A DNA stretch of 64,000 bases from Alcaligenes sp. SDU_A2 (GCF_038237375.1 NZ_CP151273.1:186001-250000), one strand, 5' to 3'. Shown: positions 46,472 through 59,216, counted from the stretch's first letter. The notes: generated by a model from the letters alone, not told the origin. Translations and numbers: made by a program.

Positions 46472-49400
46472 TCAAATATCTATCAGGTCGTCCGGCCCAA
46501 TGTACTCCAAGTGAATGCTGCCCGGCTCCGCCGTTGAAACAGCGATAGTCAATCCAACAGCGTTCTTGTTGAAAGAATAGGTTGCTTCACCTACTTTCTC
46601 ATAATCCTCTGTGTACAACAAACTTTCCTTCCCTGGACCTCCTCCGATAAGCAACGGCAGGCCGGGAGGAACAGGCTCAGCATCCCACTTTACAGGAGCT
46701 GAGTACGTCTTATGCGACCAAGTTTGAACTTGGTTGTCGTCTATATGGGGCTGTATAAACTCAAGCCATAACTCGTGTGACTCAGAGGTAGGCCAGTTAG
46801 GGTTCCGCTGCAACACCTGTACAGCATCCAAACTAAGCCAGGACATCATGCCTCTCAACGAACCGAACGAAGCATTTGTGTCGTTCACAGCCTTAATAGC
46901 ACCAAGACGTGACGAAAACCCAGCTTTAATGAGAGTTGCGGCAGCAACAGACATTGTCCCTGTTTCTACCGCTCCAACTGCACGACCTCCCTCGTAACTT
47001 GCTAATGTTATGTCTGTAGATAAGATATCTTGATGCGCTTCGGCACGTACTCGTACAGCCTCCATAGCCCATGGAAGGTTATACACAAACGCATGCTCGA
47101 TAACAGAAAGTACTTCATTAGGGTCATCTGCTTCAATATTAGGAACAGGGTCTCCAAGTAACCATTGCTGAAGAATAACTCTCCAATTATTTGGCAGGCT
47201 TCTGGGTATAAATGGTGAAATTTTGAACACAATTTCTGCAAAACCAACAATTGCAATTATCGCTTCAGATGGCTCATTACAATCTATTGCTACATCGGCA
47301 CGAAGCAATAACTCCTCCAGAAGCTCCGCCTTTTCATCGAGCTCCCTGCCAGCCGTCAACCCCACGCCAGCAAGAAAGTAGCCACGTCGCTGAGCAGGTG
47401 ATGAGTTCGACCAAATGAAATTTGCACGAGCCTTCAACCCACCAACAAGAACTTTACGAACCCCATCTTGGCGATGCATAAGCCTACGCAAGAATAGGGA
47501 AGATGCCAGGACTTCATCCAGTTTTGACTCAACATCATTGTCTGCCACTGCAGTGTCGCTAAGCAAACTAAAGATTGCTGTGTCCAAGTACACTAAATGA
47601 TTGGCCCAATCGTTTATCGCAGCTTCGGCCAAACTTGCTTTTTCTCCCTCTATAACAGGGAAATCCCACGCTCCTTGCCCCGCTACATATTCTAGAATTT
47701 CGGCGACACTCTCAGTTTGTAACTTCTTAGCTATCCGCTGCATCAGCGCTAACATGAGTCGGAGCAGTCCACTCTCCATTTCTCGACCAGCAGCGTTCGT
47801 AATTAAACCACTCCATGCCTTACGTCGTATCTGATGTTCATCAAACATGGGATAGAGTACGAGGCCCTCGATGTCCACGAACGCGCGGCCAGCACGGCCA
47901 ACGACATTTCGGAACTCAGAGACATCTATCGTTTTTCCGCTTCGAAAATGGCCATGAAATACGAGACTGGTCGCTGACAGATTAAGACCTTGAGCTAGGG
48001 TAGGAGAAGAAATTGTCAGTCGCAAAACACCATCGCGAAGCAGCTTTTCAATTTCTTTTCTAAAAGGGGTTGGTAACTCTCCGTGATGTACAGCGACGCC
48101 AAGCCGCAGACATTTCAAAATCACATGGTCAGGGCCAAACCACTCAGCCCCAACAGATAGAGCAGTCGATATGGCCGACAGAGGCTGCTCAAGTACGGCG
48201 CCAATGAGCCCATCTTTGTTCAACTCAACAATCCGCCTGGCAAACGGAATGACCGACGCACGAAGTGGACAAAACACCAAAACCGACTGCCCCTCGTCCA
48301 TTAATCGCCATGCGGTAAAAATGCATAGTTCAGTTTGAGTGGATGGATAAACTTTTGCGTTTTTTCGTTCAGTTAACGTTTTGCCGACCACAAATTTCTG
48401 AACGAAGGGGCGTTCATCCCCAACAATAATGTCCAGCCGAGCCGCCTTAGCTTCTTTGCTCCAATTAACTTCTCCATATCTAAGACGTGTCGGGCGCCAG
48501 TCGTTCTTAATGAGGCCCTCTGCAGCATCTGAAGTTAGCCAGGCCGTAAAATCTTCCAACTGACTACCATCTGGCAGAATGGCAGAAAGACAGACAATTC
48601 GACGTGAGGCAGCATCAGTCCGTCGCAATAATCGCTGAATTTGCGCCTCATAGCGAACCTCACGCTCGCCAAGGCCAATCATATGTCCCTCGTCAAGCAC
48701 AACCAACCCAATATCGTCCAGAAGGTCTGGGTCACTGCGAAGCGCAAAATCCAGCTTCTCAGGCGTTGACACCACTATATGCTGCGTTCGCAGCACATCG
48801 ACGTCTGCTCCGCTAGCTCCTATGCTGCCATATAGGCTGGATACGGTCTTACCGAGCGGAGCAAAAGTGCGACGAAGGGTTACTTCTGTCTGCGCCGAAA
48901 GAGCTCGTAGTGGCGTAACAAATATGACACGCTTCCCACGTGCAAGACAGGCTAGTATGCAAAGCTCAGCGATACGAGTCTTACCTGCACTGGTGGGCAG
49001 CGATACTACAAAACTCATATCGAAATTGAGTACGCGTCGCGCTGCATCAAGCTGAGAGGGCCATAACTCGACCTCCGCTCGTCGACGTCGGACTAATGAA
49101 GCAATGAAAAATTTTCTTAATTCGTTCCAATTACCAATCTCCGCATCAGGTGGCCCAACCGTCGGCAAAAGAACGTGAAAGCTTGTCTTCCATAGACCAT
49201 CAATGATGTGAACTGCCAACCGATACACCCACCACTGATTAACTAAATTAAGCTCTCCAGCAACCCCAAGCCCTTTCCTCAGCCGTACTTTCGACCTTTG
49301 TACCAAAGCATCGTCCCCACGCTCAAGCGCAAGCAGTATTTGGGACATAGCGGCCATAAAGCTGCCATCCAGCGCAAGGGCCATCACCTCAACAACACTA

Positions 49401-49969
49401 TCATCATTTGCATCCTCCTCTGCATCAGAGTTTGGATGGCTTAGCAACTCGAAAAGTGCCTCGTCTGTCCCCACACCTGTTCCGTGCCATTCAACAACCT
49501 CATACAAAACTCCATCGAGGTCCCGAAGCATCAACTTGGCAAGACAGCGCTCTATGGTCGAAAAATTCGAGTCCTCTAGGCCTGAATGCAAAAGTGAATA
49601 TGCACGAGCAGAGTATCGGCCTAGATGATAAGATGCGGCCGCGACTAACCTATGAAAATCACGCTCCACGGTCATCTCTCCACGTGCGACTACAGCTTCA
49701 ATCGCTTCAGCGGCAACCTCGAAGGCACGTCGCGCTACGCTCTCGTCTCCACCTAGGTCTAGATAACGAAGACCATGCAATAACAACGAGTATCCGAAAG
49801 ATAACAGTTGGTCCGATAACCCCACACTAAATTTGGGACAATCCTCTGGCAGTACCCCCTCCCGCCAAATCATGCCTCGAGCTTGTCCCTTAACTAATAA
49901 TTGGTCTCTAAAGTCCGCGGTAGTCGCCTCATCAATATTCGCTCTAAGCTCCTCCAGTGTTGCAGCCAT
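46472..49969 (-). CDS. hamB: Hachiman defence helicase HamB
   Basis: 1165 residues. A superfamily-2, Ski2-like helicase core lies in the middle: Walker A LPTSAGKTRIAE near residue 325, DEGH (in place of DEAH) near 426, SAILPDGSQLEDF, then motifs VAVHHGELP, SSPTLAQGLNLSA and GRAGRAF near 690. Long N- and C-terminal regions are family-specific. The start overlaps the hamA stop by one base (TGATG). In known Hachiman systems HamB senses or loads on damaged or phage DNA and releases HamA. The segment is visibly A+T-richer than its neighbours, pointing to transfer. Confidence 0.88.
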   Translation of the reverse strand: MAATLEELRANIDEATTADFRDQLLVKGQARGMIWREGVLPEDCPKFSVGLSDQLLSFGYSLLLHGLRYLDLGGDESVARRAFEVAAEAIEAVVARGEMTVERDFHRLVAAASYHLGRYSARAYSLLHSGLEDSNFSTIERCLAKLMLRDLDGVLYEVVEWHGTGVGTDEALFELLSHPNSDAEEDANDDSVVEVMALALDGSFMAAMSQILLALERGDDALVQRSKVRLRKGLGVAGELNLVNQWWVYRLAVHIIDGLWKTSFHVLLPTVGPPDAEIGNWNELRKFFIASLVRRRRAEVELWPSQLDAARRVLNFDMSFVVSLPTSAGKTRIAELCILACLARGKRVIFVTPLRALSAQTEVTLRRTFAPLGKTVSSLYGSIGASGADVDVLRTQHIVVSTPEKLDFALRSDPDLLDDIGLVVLDEGHMIGLGEREVRYEAQIQRLLRRTDAASRRIVCLSAILPDGSQLEDFTAWLTSDAAEGLIKNDWRPTRLRYGEVNWSKEAKAARLDIIVGDERPFVQKFVVGKTLTERKNAKVYPSTQTELCIFTAWRLMDEGQSVLVFCPLRASVIPFARRIVELNKDGLIGAVLEQPLSAISTALSVGAEWFGPDHVILKCLRLGVAVHHGELPTPFRKEIEKLLRDGVLRLTISSPTLAQGLNLSATSLVFHGHFRSGKTIDVSEFRNVVGRAGRAFVDIEGLVLYPMFDEHQIRRKAWSGLITNAAGREMESGLLRLMLALMQRIAKKLQTESVAEILEYVAGQGAWDFPVIEGEKASLAEAAINDWANHLVYLDTAIFSLLSDTAVADNDVESKLDEVLASSLFLRRLMHRQDGVRKVLVGGLKARANFIWSNSSPAQRRGYFLAGVGLTAGRELDEKAELLEELLLRADVAIDCNEPSEAIIAIVGFAEIVFKISPFIPRSLPNNWRVILQQWLLGDPVPNIEADDPNEVLSVIEHAFVYNLPWAMEAVRVRAEAHQDILSTDITLASYEGGRAVGAVETGTMSVAAATLIKAGFSSRLGAIKAVNDTNASFGSLRGMMSWLSLDAVQVLQRNPNWPTSESHELWLEFIQPHIDDNQVQTWSHKTYSAPVKWDAEPVPPGLPLLIGGGPGKESLLYTEDYEKVGEATYSFNKNAVGLTIAVSTAEPGSIHLEYIGPDDLIDI

Positions 49970-50730
49970 CAGACCTCCACCGCATCAAAGACTTCATTGA
50001 TAAAAGCCTTATGGTCTGACACCTGAATGCCAACATAATGCTGCTGCACTTTTCCCGTATACCCCTCTAAATTACGACTTAGCATATTTGAAGGATTAGT
50101 ACCCGAAAAAGTAAACAACATATGGGTAACCTGAGATTTTTTAAATCCTCTCTTTAACTGAACATCATCTAAAGCGTCCTGCAGAGACTGATTACCTGTT
50201 TCACCTAAACGGTCTGCCACAAAACTAATCGCATGTGCAGACGGCAGCTCGCGAAAACCTGATAGGGCTTCACGAGCTTCATTAACTACTGAAGTCTTCA
50301 AAGATGCTCGGCTTTTCACTTCCGCCTTGAGAACTTTTAGGCTCTTGCCATTTTCCCCAAGGCTAAAGCCGAGTAAGTCTTCGCCTCGCATCGACATATT
50401 GCGATGGTCTTTCCAGCGTAGACGCTTAATCCCAAGAGTAAACTCCGTTGTTTCGGAAACGAAAGATGAACAGAGAATCTCACCTAAGTCGCCAGACTTT
50501 ATAGGAAGTGAAATTGGGAGTTTTTCTGCTAAATACTTTGCCGCACTTTCTCGTCCGAGACGCCGCAACAAATCTGCGATTCGACTATAAGACGCATAGT
50601 GCTCAGGCACAGAACCAGCGACAAGCCCTACCGCGTGAGCTCTTTTCAAGGGCTCAGCAGTCAAAATCTCTAATTTATGCTTCGACAAAGGTAGTTTTTT
50701 ACAGTCACACCATTCTGAAAATCGCGTCAT
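49969..50730 (-). CDS. hamA: Hachiman defence nuclease HamA (DUF1837)
   Basis: 253 residues from the ATG at 50730, with GAGGTG 4 bases upstream. The DUF1837 core shows the PD-(D/E)xK-like residues Glu84 (GDLGE), Asp118 (GEDLLG), and Glu137-x-Lys139 (AEVKSR). HamA is the effector nuclease of Hachiman and is held inactive by HamB until phage infection. The pair sits between the gyrB terminator and the IS3 element. The promoter must lie in the A+T-rich 170 bases upstream. Confidence 0.87.
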   Translation of the reverse strand: MTRFSEWCDCKKLPLSKHKLEILTAEPLKRAHAVGLVAGSVPEHYASYSRIADLLRRLGRESAAKYLAEKLPISLPIKSGDLGEILCSSFVSETTEFTLGIKRLRWKDHRNMSMRGEDLLGFSLGENGKSLKVLKAEVKSRASLKTSVVNEAREALSGFRELPSAHAISFVADRLGETGNQSLQDALDDVQLKRGFKKSQVTHMLFTFSGTNPSNMLSRNLEGYTGKVQQHYVGIQVSDHKAFINEVFDAVEV

Positions 50731-50902
50731 CAGTCACCTCTCCGCTTAAACTCCGTCAACTCTTGTAACATACAAACAATTACTAATACTACTTTGCCTA
50801 AAAAACCAAACGTTTGATAACTCATTCAAAGCTGCTTCGGCTACACAAATAGCCTAGTATGAGACTCTTAAATAGCAGAACAGGTTGTTTAAGCTCTAAA
50901 AA

Positions 50903-50927
50903 AAACGGCTACCTTAGGTAGCCGTTT
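50903..50927 (-). terminator. gyrB terminator
   Basis: AAACGGCTACC/GGTAGCCGTTT, an 11-bp stem with a 3-base loop and a run of T on the minus strand, 70 bases past the gyrB stop. It separates gyrB from the Hachiman operon. Confidence 0.88.
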
Positions 50928-50997
50928 CTTCAATTTAGCGCGAGTGGCCAACTTATCTCACGACAATTGGCCAACTATTCTCAAAACCAACACTCGA

Positions 50998-53481
<2,484 letters not shown>

Positions 53482-53527
53482 TCAAGCCGGCACGGCCCGA
53501 CGGGCCGCGCCTGTGTGGACGCACGCA

Positions 53528-54637
53528 TCAAATGCGCATCGGCATGACCACGTATTTGAAGGCTTCTTCTTCGGGCAGCATCATCAACACCGAGGCATTG
53601 GCGTCGGGCTGCACCGCCCAGCGGACAGTCTCGTCTTTGATATTACTGAGCACATCCAGCAAATAACTGACGTTAAAGCCCACATCCAGACTTTCGTGCT
53701 CGTAATCGATATCCAATTCTTCGACGGCTTCTTCCTGCTCGGCATTGGAGGCCGAGATCTTGAGCTGATTCTGGGACAACTGCAGGCGCACGCCGCGCAG
53801 CTTGTCGGTGGTCAGAATGGCGGCGCGTTGCAAGCTGCCCTGCAAAAGATCGCGGCTGACATCGAAATGACGTGTGTAATTGGAAGGAATCACACGCGCA
53901 AAATCAGGGAATTTGCCCTCGACCAGTTTGGAGATCAGTTCGACATCGCCGAAACGGAAACGGATCTGACCGCTGGCCACATCGATCTGCACAGGGTCAT
54001 CGGTTTCGGCCAGCAGACGCTGCATCTCCAGCACGGTCTTGCGCGGCACGATGACATCGTGGCGTGCTTCTATACCCTCGATGGCAGTGGCGTTATGGGC
54101 CAGGCGGTGGCCGTCGGTGGTAACGGTACGCACAAAACCGGGCTCGAACACAAACAGCATACCGTTCAGGTAATAGCGGATGTCCTGCTGAGCCATCGCA
54201 AAATGCACCGTATTGAACAGGTGCTTGAGCGTGCGCTGTGGCAGGCTCAGGGACACGTCCCATTGCTCGGGCTGGTTCAGGGTAGGGAAGTCAGCGGCCT
54301 CCAGTGTCTGCAACTGGAAACGGCTCTTGCCGGACTGAATGGTCAGCTTGCCGCTGTCCAGACCCAGCTTGACTTCGCCGAAGTCGGGCAGGGCCTTGAG
54401 GATATCCAACAGCTTGCGCGCGGCCACCGTTGTGGCGGCCGTATCCGCGCCCACGCCAAAATCGGCACTGGTGGTAATCTGCACTTCCAGGTCGGTTGCC
54501 AGGAAGGAGACGTCCGGGCCGTTCTTGCGCAACAGAATATTGGCCAGAATGGGCAGGGTATGGCGGCGCTCCACAATGCCGACAACAGTGGACAAGGGCT
54601 TGATCAATGCGTCACGGGTCGCTTGAACGAGTTGCAT
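53528..54637 (-). CDS. dnaN: DNA polymerase III beta sliding clamp
   Basis: 369 residues. I place the start at the ATG at 54637 (MQLVQATRD), with AGGA 5 bases upstream. The ATG at 54643, which overlaps the dnaA stop, would add two residues. Three clamp domains are present, with ERRHTLPILANILL near the start and the C-terminal YVVMPMRI. It tethers polymerase III to DNA. Confidence 0.97.
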   Translation of the reverse strand: MQLVQATRDALIKPLSTVVGIVERRHTLPILANILLRKNGPDVSFLATDLEVQITTSADFGVGADTAATTVAARKLLDILKALPDFGEVKLGLDSGKLTIQSGKSRFQLQTLEAADFPTLNQPEQWDVSLSLPQRTLKHLFNTVHFAMAQQDIRYYLNGMLFVFEPGFVRTVTTDGHRLAHNATAIEGIEARHDVIVPRKTVLEMQRLLAETDDPVQIDVASGQIRFRFGDVELISKLVEGKFPDFARVIPSNYTRHFDVSRDLLQGSLQRAAILTTDKLRGVRLQLSQNQLKISASNAEQEEAVEELDIDYEHESLDVGFNVSYLLDVLSNIKDETVRWAVQPDANASVLMMLPEEEAFKYVVMPMRI

Positions 54638-54639
54638 GG

Positions 54640-56043
54640 TCATCCTTTGAGAGTTTGTTCCAGTACGTGTAATGCGTGATTCAGTTCGGCCTGCTTGGTG
54701 CGCGCATCAGAAATCTTGCGCACGGCGTGCAGCACCGTTGTGTGGTCCCGACCGCCAAACAAGTCGCCGATCTCGGGCAGGCTCTTTTGGGTCAGTTCCT
54801 TGGCCAGATACATCGCTACCTGACGCGGCATGGCGATATTGGCCGGCCGACGCTTGGAATACATATCGGCGACCTTGATCTTGTAGAAGTCGGCCACGGT
54901 CTTTTGTATGTTTTCTACCGTGATCTGGCCGTTGGAGACCGACAACAGATCCTTCAGGGCGTCCTTGCAGACCTCGACCGTCAACACTTCGCGGCCATGG
55001 AAACGCGCGTAGGCAGACACTTTGCGCAGCGCGCCTTCCAGTTCGCGCACATTGCTGCGCAAGTGCTTGGCGATAAAGAAAGCGACCTCTTCGGGCATGG
55101 TAATGCCTTCGGTCTGGGCCTTGCGCAGCAAAATGGCTACCCGCATTTCCAGCTCCGGCGGCTCGATTGCCACCGTCAGGCCGGAATCAAAGCGCGAGAT
55201 CAGGCGGCTGTCGATATTGGCCAATTCCTTCGGATAGGTATCCGAAGTGATGATGATCTGCTTGCGCTGCGCCACCATCGCCTCGAAGGCATAGAAAAAC
55301 TCTTCCTGGGTGCGATTCTTGCCGGCGAAAAACTGAATATCGTCGATCAGCAGCAAGTCCAGCGAATGGTAGTAACGCTTGAACTCGTCGAAGGCCTTGC
55401 GCTGATAGGCTTTGACCACGTCGGACACATATTGGTCCGCATGGACATACCGCACCCGAACGCCGTTGCCATTGGCCACCAGCGCATTGCCGATGGCATG
55501 GATCAAGTGCGTCTTGCCCAGTCCCACGCCGCCATAAAGGAACAGCGGGTTATAAGACACGCCGGGATTTTCGGCGACCTGCAGCGCCGCGGCGCGCGCC
55601 AGCTGGTTGGCTTTACCCGTGACGAAATTGTCGAAGGTCAAGTCGGCATTCAGACGAGAGCGGTCCTGCACCGCTTCGGCTGCCGCCGCCAAGGCCGGAT
55701 GGGCAGAAACCGGGGCCGGTGTCGCTGTCGGGGCCGACTGGCCTGGCTCGGGCACGGGTGCCGTGCGATCGGCCAGGGCACGACGCGGCACCGCGCTGGC
55801 CGAGGGCAGCTCGAACTGCACGGTAACGGGACATTCGTAGAAATCCGAGGCCAGCTCTTCGATACGTGTGGCGAAATTCTTGCGGACCCAGTCCAGTTTG
55901 AAACGGTTGGGAGCAGAAACGCGCAACACCCCGGCTTCGTGATCGAAGTCGAGCGGGACCAGTGGACGTATCCACGCGCTTATCTGTTGGGGGGGAAGCT
56001 CCTGCTCCAGTTTCTGGACGCAGGACTGCCAGAATTCATTCAT
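54640..56043 (-). CDS. dnaA: Chromosomal replication initiator DnaA
   Basis: 467 residues. Domain I starts [21 protein letters not shown]; the AAA+ ATPase has [16 protein letters not shown] and [12 protein letters not shown]; the C-terminal domain IV carries the DnaA signature [11 protein letters not shown] for box recognition. Divergent from rpmH, as in most proteobacteria. A consensus DnaA box lies 48 bases upstream, indicating autoregulation or part of the origin. Confidence 0.98.
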   Translation of the reverse strand: MNEFWQSCVQKLEQELPPQQISAWIRPLVPLDFDHEAGVLRVSAPNRFKLDWVRKNFATRIEELASDFYECPVTVQFELPSASAVPRRALADRTAPVPEPGQSAPTATPAPVSAHPALAAAAEAVQDRSRLNADLTFDNFVTGKANQLARAAALQVAENPGVSYNPLFLYGGVGLGKTHLIHAIGNALVANGNGVRVRYVHADQYVSDVVKAYQRKAFDEFKRYYHSLDLLLIDDIQFFAGKNRTQEEFFYAFEAMVAQRKQIIITSDTYPKELANIDSRLISRFDSGLTVAIEPPELEMRVAILLRKAQTEGITMPEEVAFFIAKHLRSNVRELEGALRKVSAYARFHGREVLTVEVCKDALKDLLSVSNGQITVENIQKTVADFYKIKVADMYSKRRPANIAMPRQVAMYLAKELTQKSLPEIGDLFGGRDHTTVLHAVRKISDARTKQAELNHALHVLEQTLKG

Positions 56044-56090
56044 CGGTCTTCACTTCAGTAAACCTCGATTCTACCCTGTCCGGCCACAAG

Positions 56091-56099
56091 TTATCCACA
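56091..56099. promoter_or_regulatory. DnaA box upstream of dnaA
   Basis: The consensus TTATCCACA is present once in the 226-base dnaA-rpmH intergenic region. I see no further clear boxes or tandem A+T-rich repeats, so I cannot claim a full oriC here. Confidence 0.75.
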
Positions 56100-56137
56100 G
56101 GCCATGCAAATATGTTTGGGGGTACATCGCTAAACAA

Positions 56138-56166
56138 TTGACATGACACAAAAAATTTGCTGAAAT
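56138..56166 (+). promoter_or_regulatory. Likely rpmH promoter
   Basis: TTGACA at 56138-56143, a 17-base spacer and TGAAAT at 56161-56166, about 100 bases before the rpmH start. Confidence 0.55.
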
Positions 56167-56269
56167 GGTGGGCTTAACACGATTTTCTGTTGCCAGATCC
56201 CTAAAGATTCTGCTTTGGGGGTGGAAAAATTTCTGCGATTTCTGGCGGCTCTTTTTCTTTGGACACACC

Positions 56270-56404
56270 ATGAAACGCACCTACCAACCCTCTGTTACCC
56301 GTCGCAAGCGTACCCACGGTTTTCGCGTTCGCATGAAAACTCGCGGTGGCCGCGCTGTTCTGAACGCACGTCGCGCCAAGGGTCGCAAGCGCCTGGCTGT
56401 ATAA
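56270..56404 (+). CDS. rpmH: 50S ribosomal protein L34
   Basis: 44 residues, the full length of L34: [18 protein letters not shown] at the start and the basic KGRKRLAV end. It is the first gene of rpmH-rnpA-yidD-yidC. Confidence 0.98.
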   Translation: MKRTYQPSVTRRKRTHGFRVRMKTRGGRAVLNARRAKGRKRLAV

Positions 56405-56451
56405 GCCATATCGGGATGCGTGGCTAGCGTCCCGTTACCGCATTGCACATC

Positions 56452-56820
56452 ATGCGTGCCTCTTTTCCAGCCACGGCTCGCTTACATAGCCCCACCGAAT
56501 ACGCTCAGTCCCTCAAAGGGCAACGCGTAGGTCGCGGGGCTTTGTTCGTGGTTACCCGGTCGCGCAACGATACGCTCGAACATCGTGCCGACGGCGCACG
56601 CCTGGGGCTCATCATCCCCAAACGCTTTGCCAATCGCGCCGTTACCCGTAACACCATCAAACGCATCATCCGCGAGACCTTTCGCCACAAGCGCCTGCTT
56701 TTGCCCGATGCCGACTACGTCTTTCGGCTGCACGGCAAAGTGCCGCCCGTCTCATTGACAGCCTTAAAGCTGTTGGTAAGGGATGAAGCCGACAAACTGC
56801 TTTCCCGAGCACGGCCATGA
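56452..56820 (+). CDS. rnpA: Ribonuclease P protein component
   Basis: 122 residues from the ATG at 56452. The RNR motif region is present (FANRAVTRNTIKRIIRETFR), preceded by RLGLIIPKR. It binds the RNase P RNA for tRNA 5' processing. Its stop overlaps the yidD start as ATGA. Confidence 0.96.
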   Translation: MRASFPATARLHSPTEYAQSLKGQRVGRGALFVVTRSRNDTLEHRADGARLGLIIPKRFANRAVTRNTIKRIIRETFRHKRLLLPDADYVFRLHGKVPPVSLTALKLLVRDEADKLLSRARP

Positions 56821-57059
56821 TGCGTAAACTGGTGTCGGCTCCGATCCGGTTCTACCAGTTCTTCCTGAGCCCGTGGATAGGCAGGAACTGCCGCTTCACC
56901 CCCAGCTGTTCCAATTACACCTTGCAAGCCATCGACACCCACGGTCCCATAAAAGGGCTCTGGCTGGGCGGGCGACGCATCTGCCGCTGCAATCCCTGGT
57001 GCCGGGGCGGCCACGATCCCGTGCCGCCACGCACCCCGGACCCGCGTGACACACCCTGA
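56817..57059 (+). CDS. yidD: Membrane protein insertion efficiency factor YidD
   Basis: 80 residues with the three family cysteines and signature FFLSPWIGRNCRFTPSCSNY, then RICRCNPWCRGGHDPVP. It is translationally coupled to rnpA and upstream of yidC, the conserved order. Confidence 0.95.
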   Translation: MMRKLVSAPIRFYQFFLSPWIGRNCRFTPSCSNYTLQAIDTHGPIKGLWLGGRRICRCNPWCRGGHDPVPPRTPDPRDTP

Positions 57060-57166
57060 CCCGTCCTGGCCGACGCCTTGTCTTAACGGACAAATCCCCT
57101 GTTTGCCGGCCAGCTACGTTAAACTGCTAAGCTTTTGCTCAGCTTTATAAATGTGATACAGGCGCT

Positions 57167-58831
57167 ATGGATATCCGACGCACCATCCTTTGGATGATCT
57201 TCTCGTTTTCACTGCTGCTGCTGTGGAACAACTGGCAGGAATACAACGGCAAACCGTCGCTGTTCGCCTCTACGCCGGCCACTTCGCAAACGCAGGCAGC
57301 CCCCGAGCCCGCCGCCAATGGCAGCGTTCCTGCCGGACAGCAGCCCAGCGCCCCTGCCGCGCTGCCGACCAGCAGCGGCGTCGTGTCTCCTTCAGCCCAG
57401 ACGGTGGAAATTACCACGGACGTCTATAAGCTCGGCTTCAGCACCGAAGGCGCGCAACTGGTCAAGGCCGAACTGCTCAAATACGGCTCGCCCGAAGCAC
57501 CGGACCAGCCCATGTTGTTGCTGGACAATTCCGCCAGCTCCATCTATTTGGCCCAATCAGGCATGGTCGGTATCGCAGGCCAGAACCTGCCCAACCACCT
57601 GACGCCTTTTACGTTGGTATCGACCGAACGCGCCCTGACCGGCGACACGCTGAACGTCGTATTCGAAGCCACCTCTGACAACGTCAAGGTCACCAAGACC
57701 TATACGCTGCACAAAGGTCGCTACGACATCCAGGTACGCCACGACATCCAGAACCAGAGCGGTGCGGCCATTACGCCCTCGCTCTACCTGCAACTGACTC
57801 GCGACGGCAACAACCCGCCGGACTCCTCGCGTCTGTACAGCACGTTCACCGGGCCTGTGGTCTACTCCAGCACCGATAAGTTCCAGAAAATCACCTTCTC
57901 GGACATCGACAAGAACAAAGCCACCTATGCCCACAATGTCGACAACGGCTGGATCGGCATGGTGCAGCATTACTTCGCCACCGCCTGGGTGCCCGCCCAG
58001 AGCGTCAAACGCAGCAACGAAGTCCTGAAACTGGGCAACAACCTGTACGCTGTGCGCACGCTGGAACCCGTGGGCACGATCGAAGCCGGCCAGAGCAAGG
58101 CTGTGGACGCCGCCCTGTGGGTCGGTCCGCAAGACCAGAAAGCCATGGCGCAATTGGCGACCGGCTTGGATCTGGTGGTGGACTACGGTTGGCTGACCAT
58201 TATTTCCAAGCCTCTGTTCAAGCTGCTGACCTGGTTGCATGCCCTGCTGGGTAACTGGGGTTGGGCCATTGTCGCCCTGACCGTGCTGATCAAACTGGTG
58301 TTCTTCCCACTGTCGGCCGCCAGCTACCGCTCCATGGCCAAAATGAAGCACTTTGCGCCGCGCATGCAAGCCCTGCGCGAAAAGTTCGGCGACGACAAGG
58401 CCAAGCTGAACGCCGCCATGATGGAAATGTACCGCACGGAAAAGATCAACCCACTGGGCGGCTGCTTGCCCATGCTGGTACAGATTCCGGTGTTCATTGC
58501 CCTGTACTGGGTGCTGTTGGGCAGCGTGGAAATGCGTGGAGCCCCGTGGATTCTGTGGATTCACGACTTGGCTGCGCGCGATCCGTGGATGATTCTGCCT
58601 GCCATCATGATGGGTACCATGTTCCTGCAAATCAAGCTTAACCCCACCCCACCCGATCCGATGCAGGCCAAGGTCATGATGCTGATGCCTCTGGTCTTTG
58701 GCGGCATGATGTTCTTCTTCCCGGCCGGCCTGGTGCTGTACTGGTGCGTGAACAACATCCTGTCCATTGCCCAACAGCGTTACATCATGGTCCAAATCGA
58801 TAAGCAAAACGCCAAAGCGGCCAATAGCTGA
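57167..58831 (+). CDS. yidC: Membrane protein insertase YidC
   Basis: 554 residues. An N-terminal signal-anchor (ILWMIFSFSLLLLWNNWQ) is followed by the large periplasmic P1 domain (about residues 70-340) and the conserved five-helix core with GNWGWAIVALTVLIKLVFFP and NPLGGCLPMLVQIPVF. It inserts inner-membrane proteins alone or with Sec. Followed by a strong terminator and not by mnmE. Confidence 0.97.
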   Translation: MDIRRTILWMIFSFSLLLLWNNWQEYNGKPSLFASTPATSQTQAAPEPAANGSVPAGQQPSAPAALPTSSGVVSPSAQTVEITTDVYKLGFSTEGAQLVKAELLKYGSPEAPDQPMLLLDNSASSIYLAQSGMVGIAGQNLPNHLTPFTLVSTERALTGDTLNVVFEATSDNVKVTKTYTLHKGRYDIQVRHDIQNQSGAAITPSLYLQLTRDGNNPPDSSRLYSTFTGPVVYSSTDKFQKITFSDIDKNKATYAHNVDNGWIGMVQHYFATAWVPAQSVKRSNEVLKLGNNLYAVRTLEPVGTIEAGQSKAVDAALWVGPQDQKAMAQLATGLDLVVDYGWLTIISKPLFKLLTWLHALLGNWGWAIVALTVLIKLVFFPLSAASYRSMAKMKHFAPRMQALREKFGDDKAKLNAAMMEMYRTEKINPLGGCLPMLVQIPVFIALYWVLLGSVEMRGAPWILWIHDLAARDPWMILPAIMMGTMFLQIKLNPTPPDPMQAKVMMLMPLVFGGMMFFFPAGLVLYWCVNNILSIAQQRYIMVQIDKQNAKAANS

Positions 58832-58848
58832 TCGCTCGCCCGCCTAGC

Positions 58849-58879
58849 AAAACCCGCCGCACATCGGCGGGTTTTTTTT
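58849..58879 (+). terminator. Terminator of the rpmH-yidC operon
   Basis: AAAACCCGCCG/CGGCGGGTTTT, an 11-bp stem with a 5-base loop and eight T, 18 bases past the yidC stop. Confidence 0.92.
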
Positions 58880-59088
58880 GCGCCTGCACCGCTAGCAACC
58901 GGACACTGTCCGGCTCGTCGACATCAGCCATGCCCAGGCAGCGCCACGACGCGCCACCACACCAGCCAATGGGCAATCGACCTGGCGCACACAGCAACAC
59001 CGTCGACCTACACCACGTCTCGGTTTCAAAACCTTTTTTACACATTGGACATTTTGTCTGGCTATGATCAATAGGTAAACCCGCCCTG

Positions 59089-59125
59089 ATAGCAAAAAGC
59101 TATTCTTTCGCTAAGATCATTCAAT
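59089..59125. promoter_or_regulatory. OxyR-like site upstream of the catalase gene
   Basis: ATAG-N7-CTAT (59089-59103) is followed at the correct 7-base spacing by the weaker CTAA-N7-CAAT (to 59125). The OxyR consensus is four such tetranucleotides at 7-base intervals; the first pair is perfect and the second degenerate. A further CTAT-N5-ATAG lies at 59062-59074. The remaining part of the 385-base gap (58832-59216) shows only the yidC terminator. Confidence 0.4.
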
Positions 59126-59216
59126 TTAACTATTTAAGGCAAGACGCGTAGACTGGTTCCAACTTCTTAAAAACGACCTGCCCTTAGGGACGGGTCAGCT
59201 TCCACGGAGAATCGCC

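Noticed and set aside
59160-59200. Hairpin in the katA leader
   Set aside because: The GACCTGCCC/GGGACGGGTC arms do not pair well when written out, so no structure is claimed.
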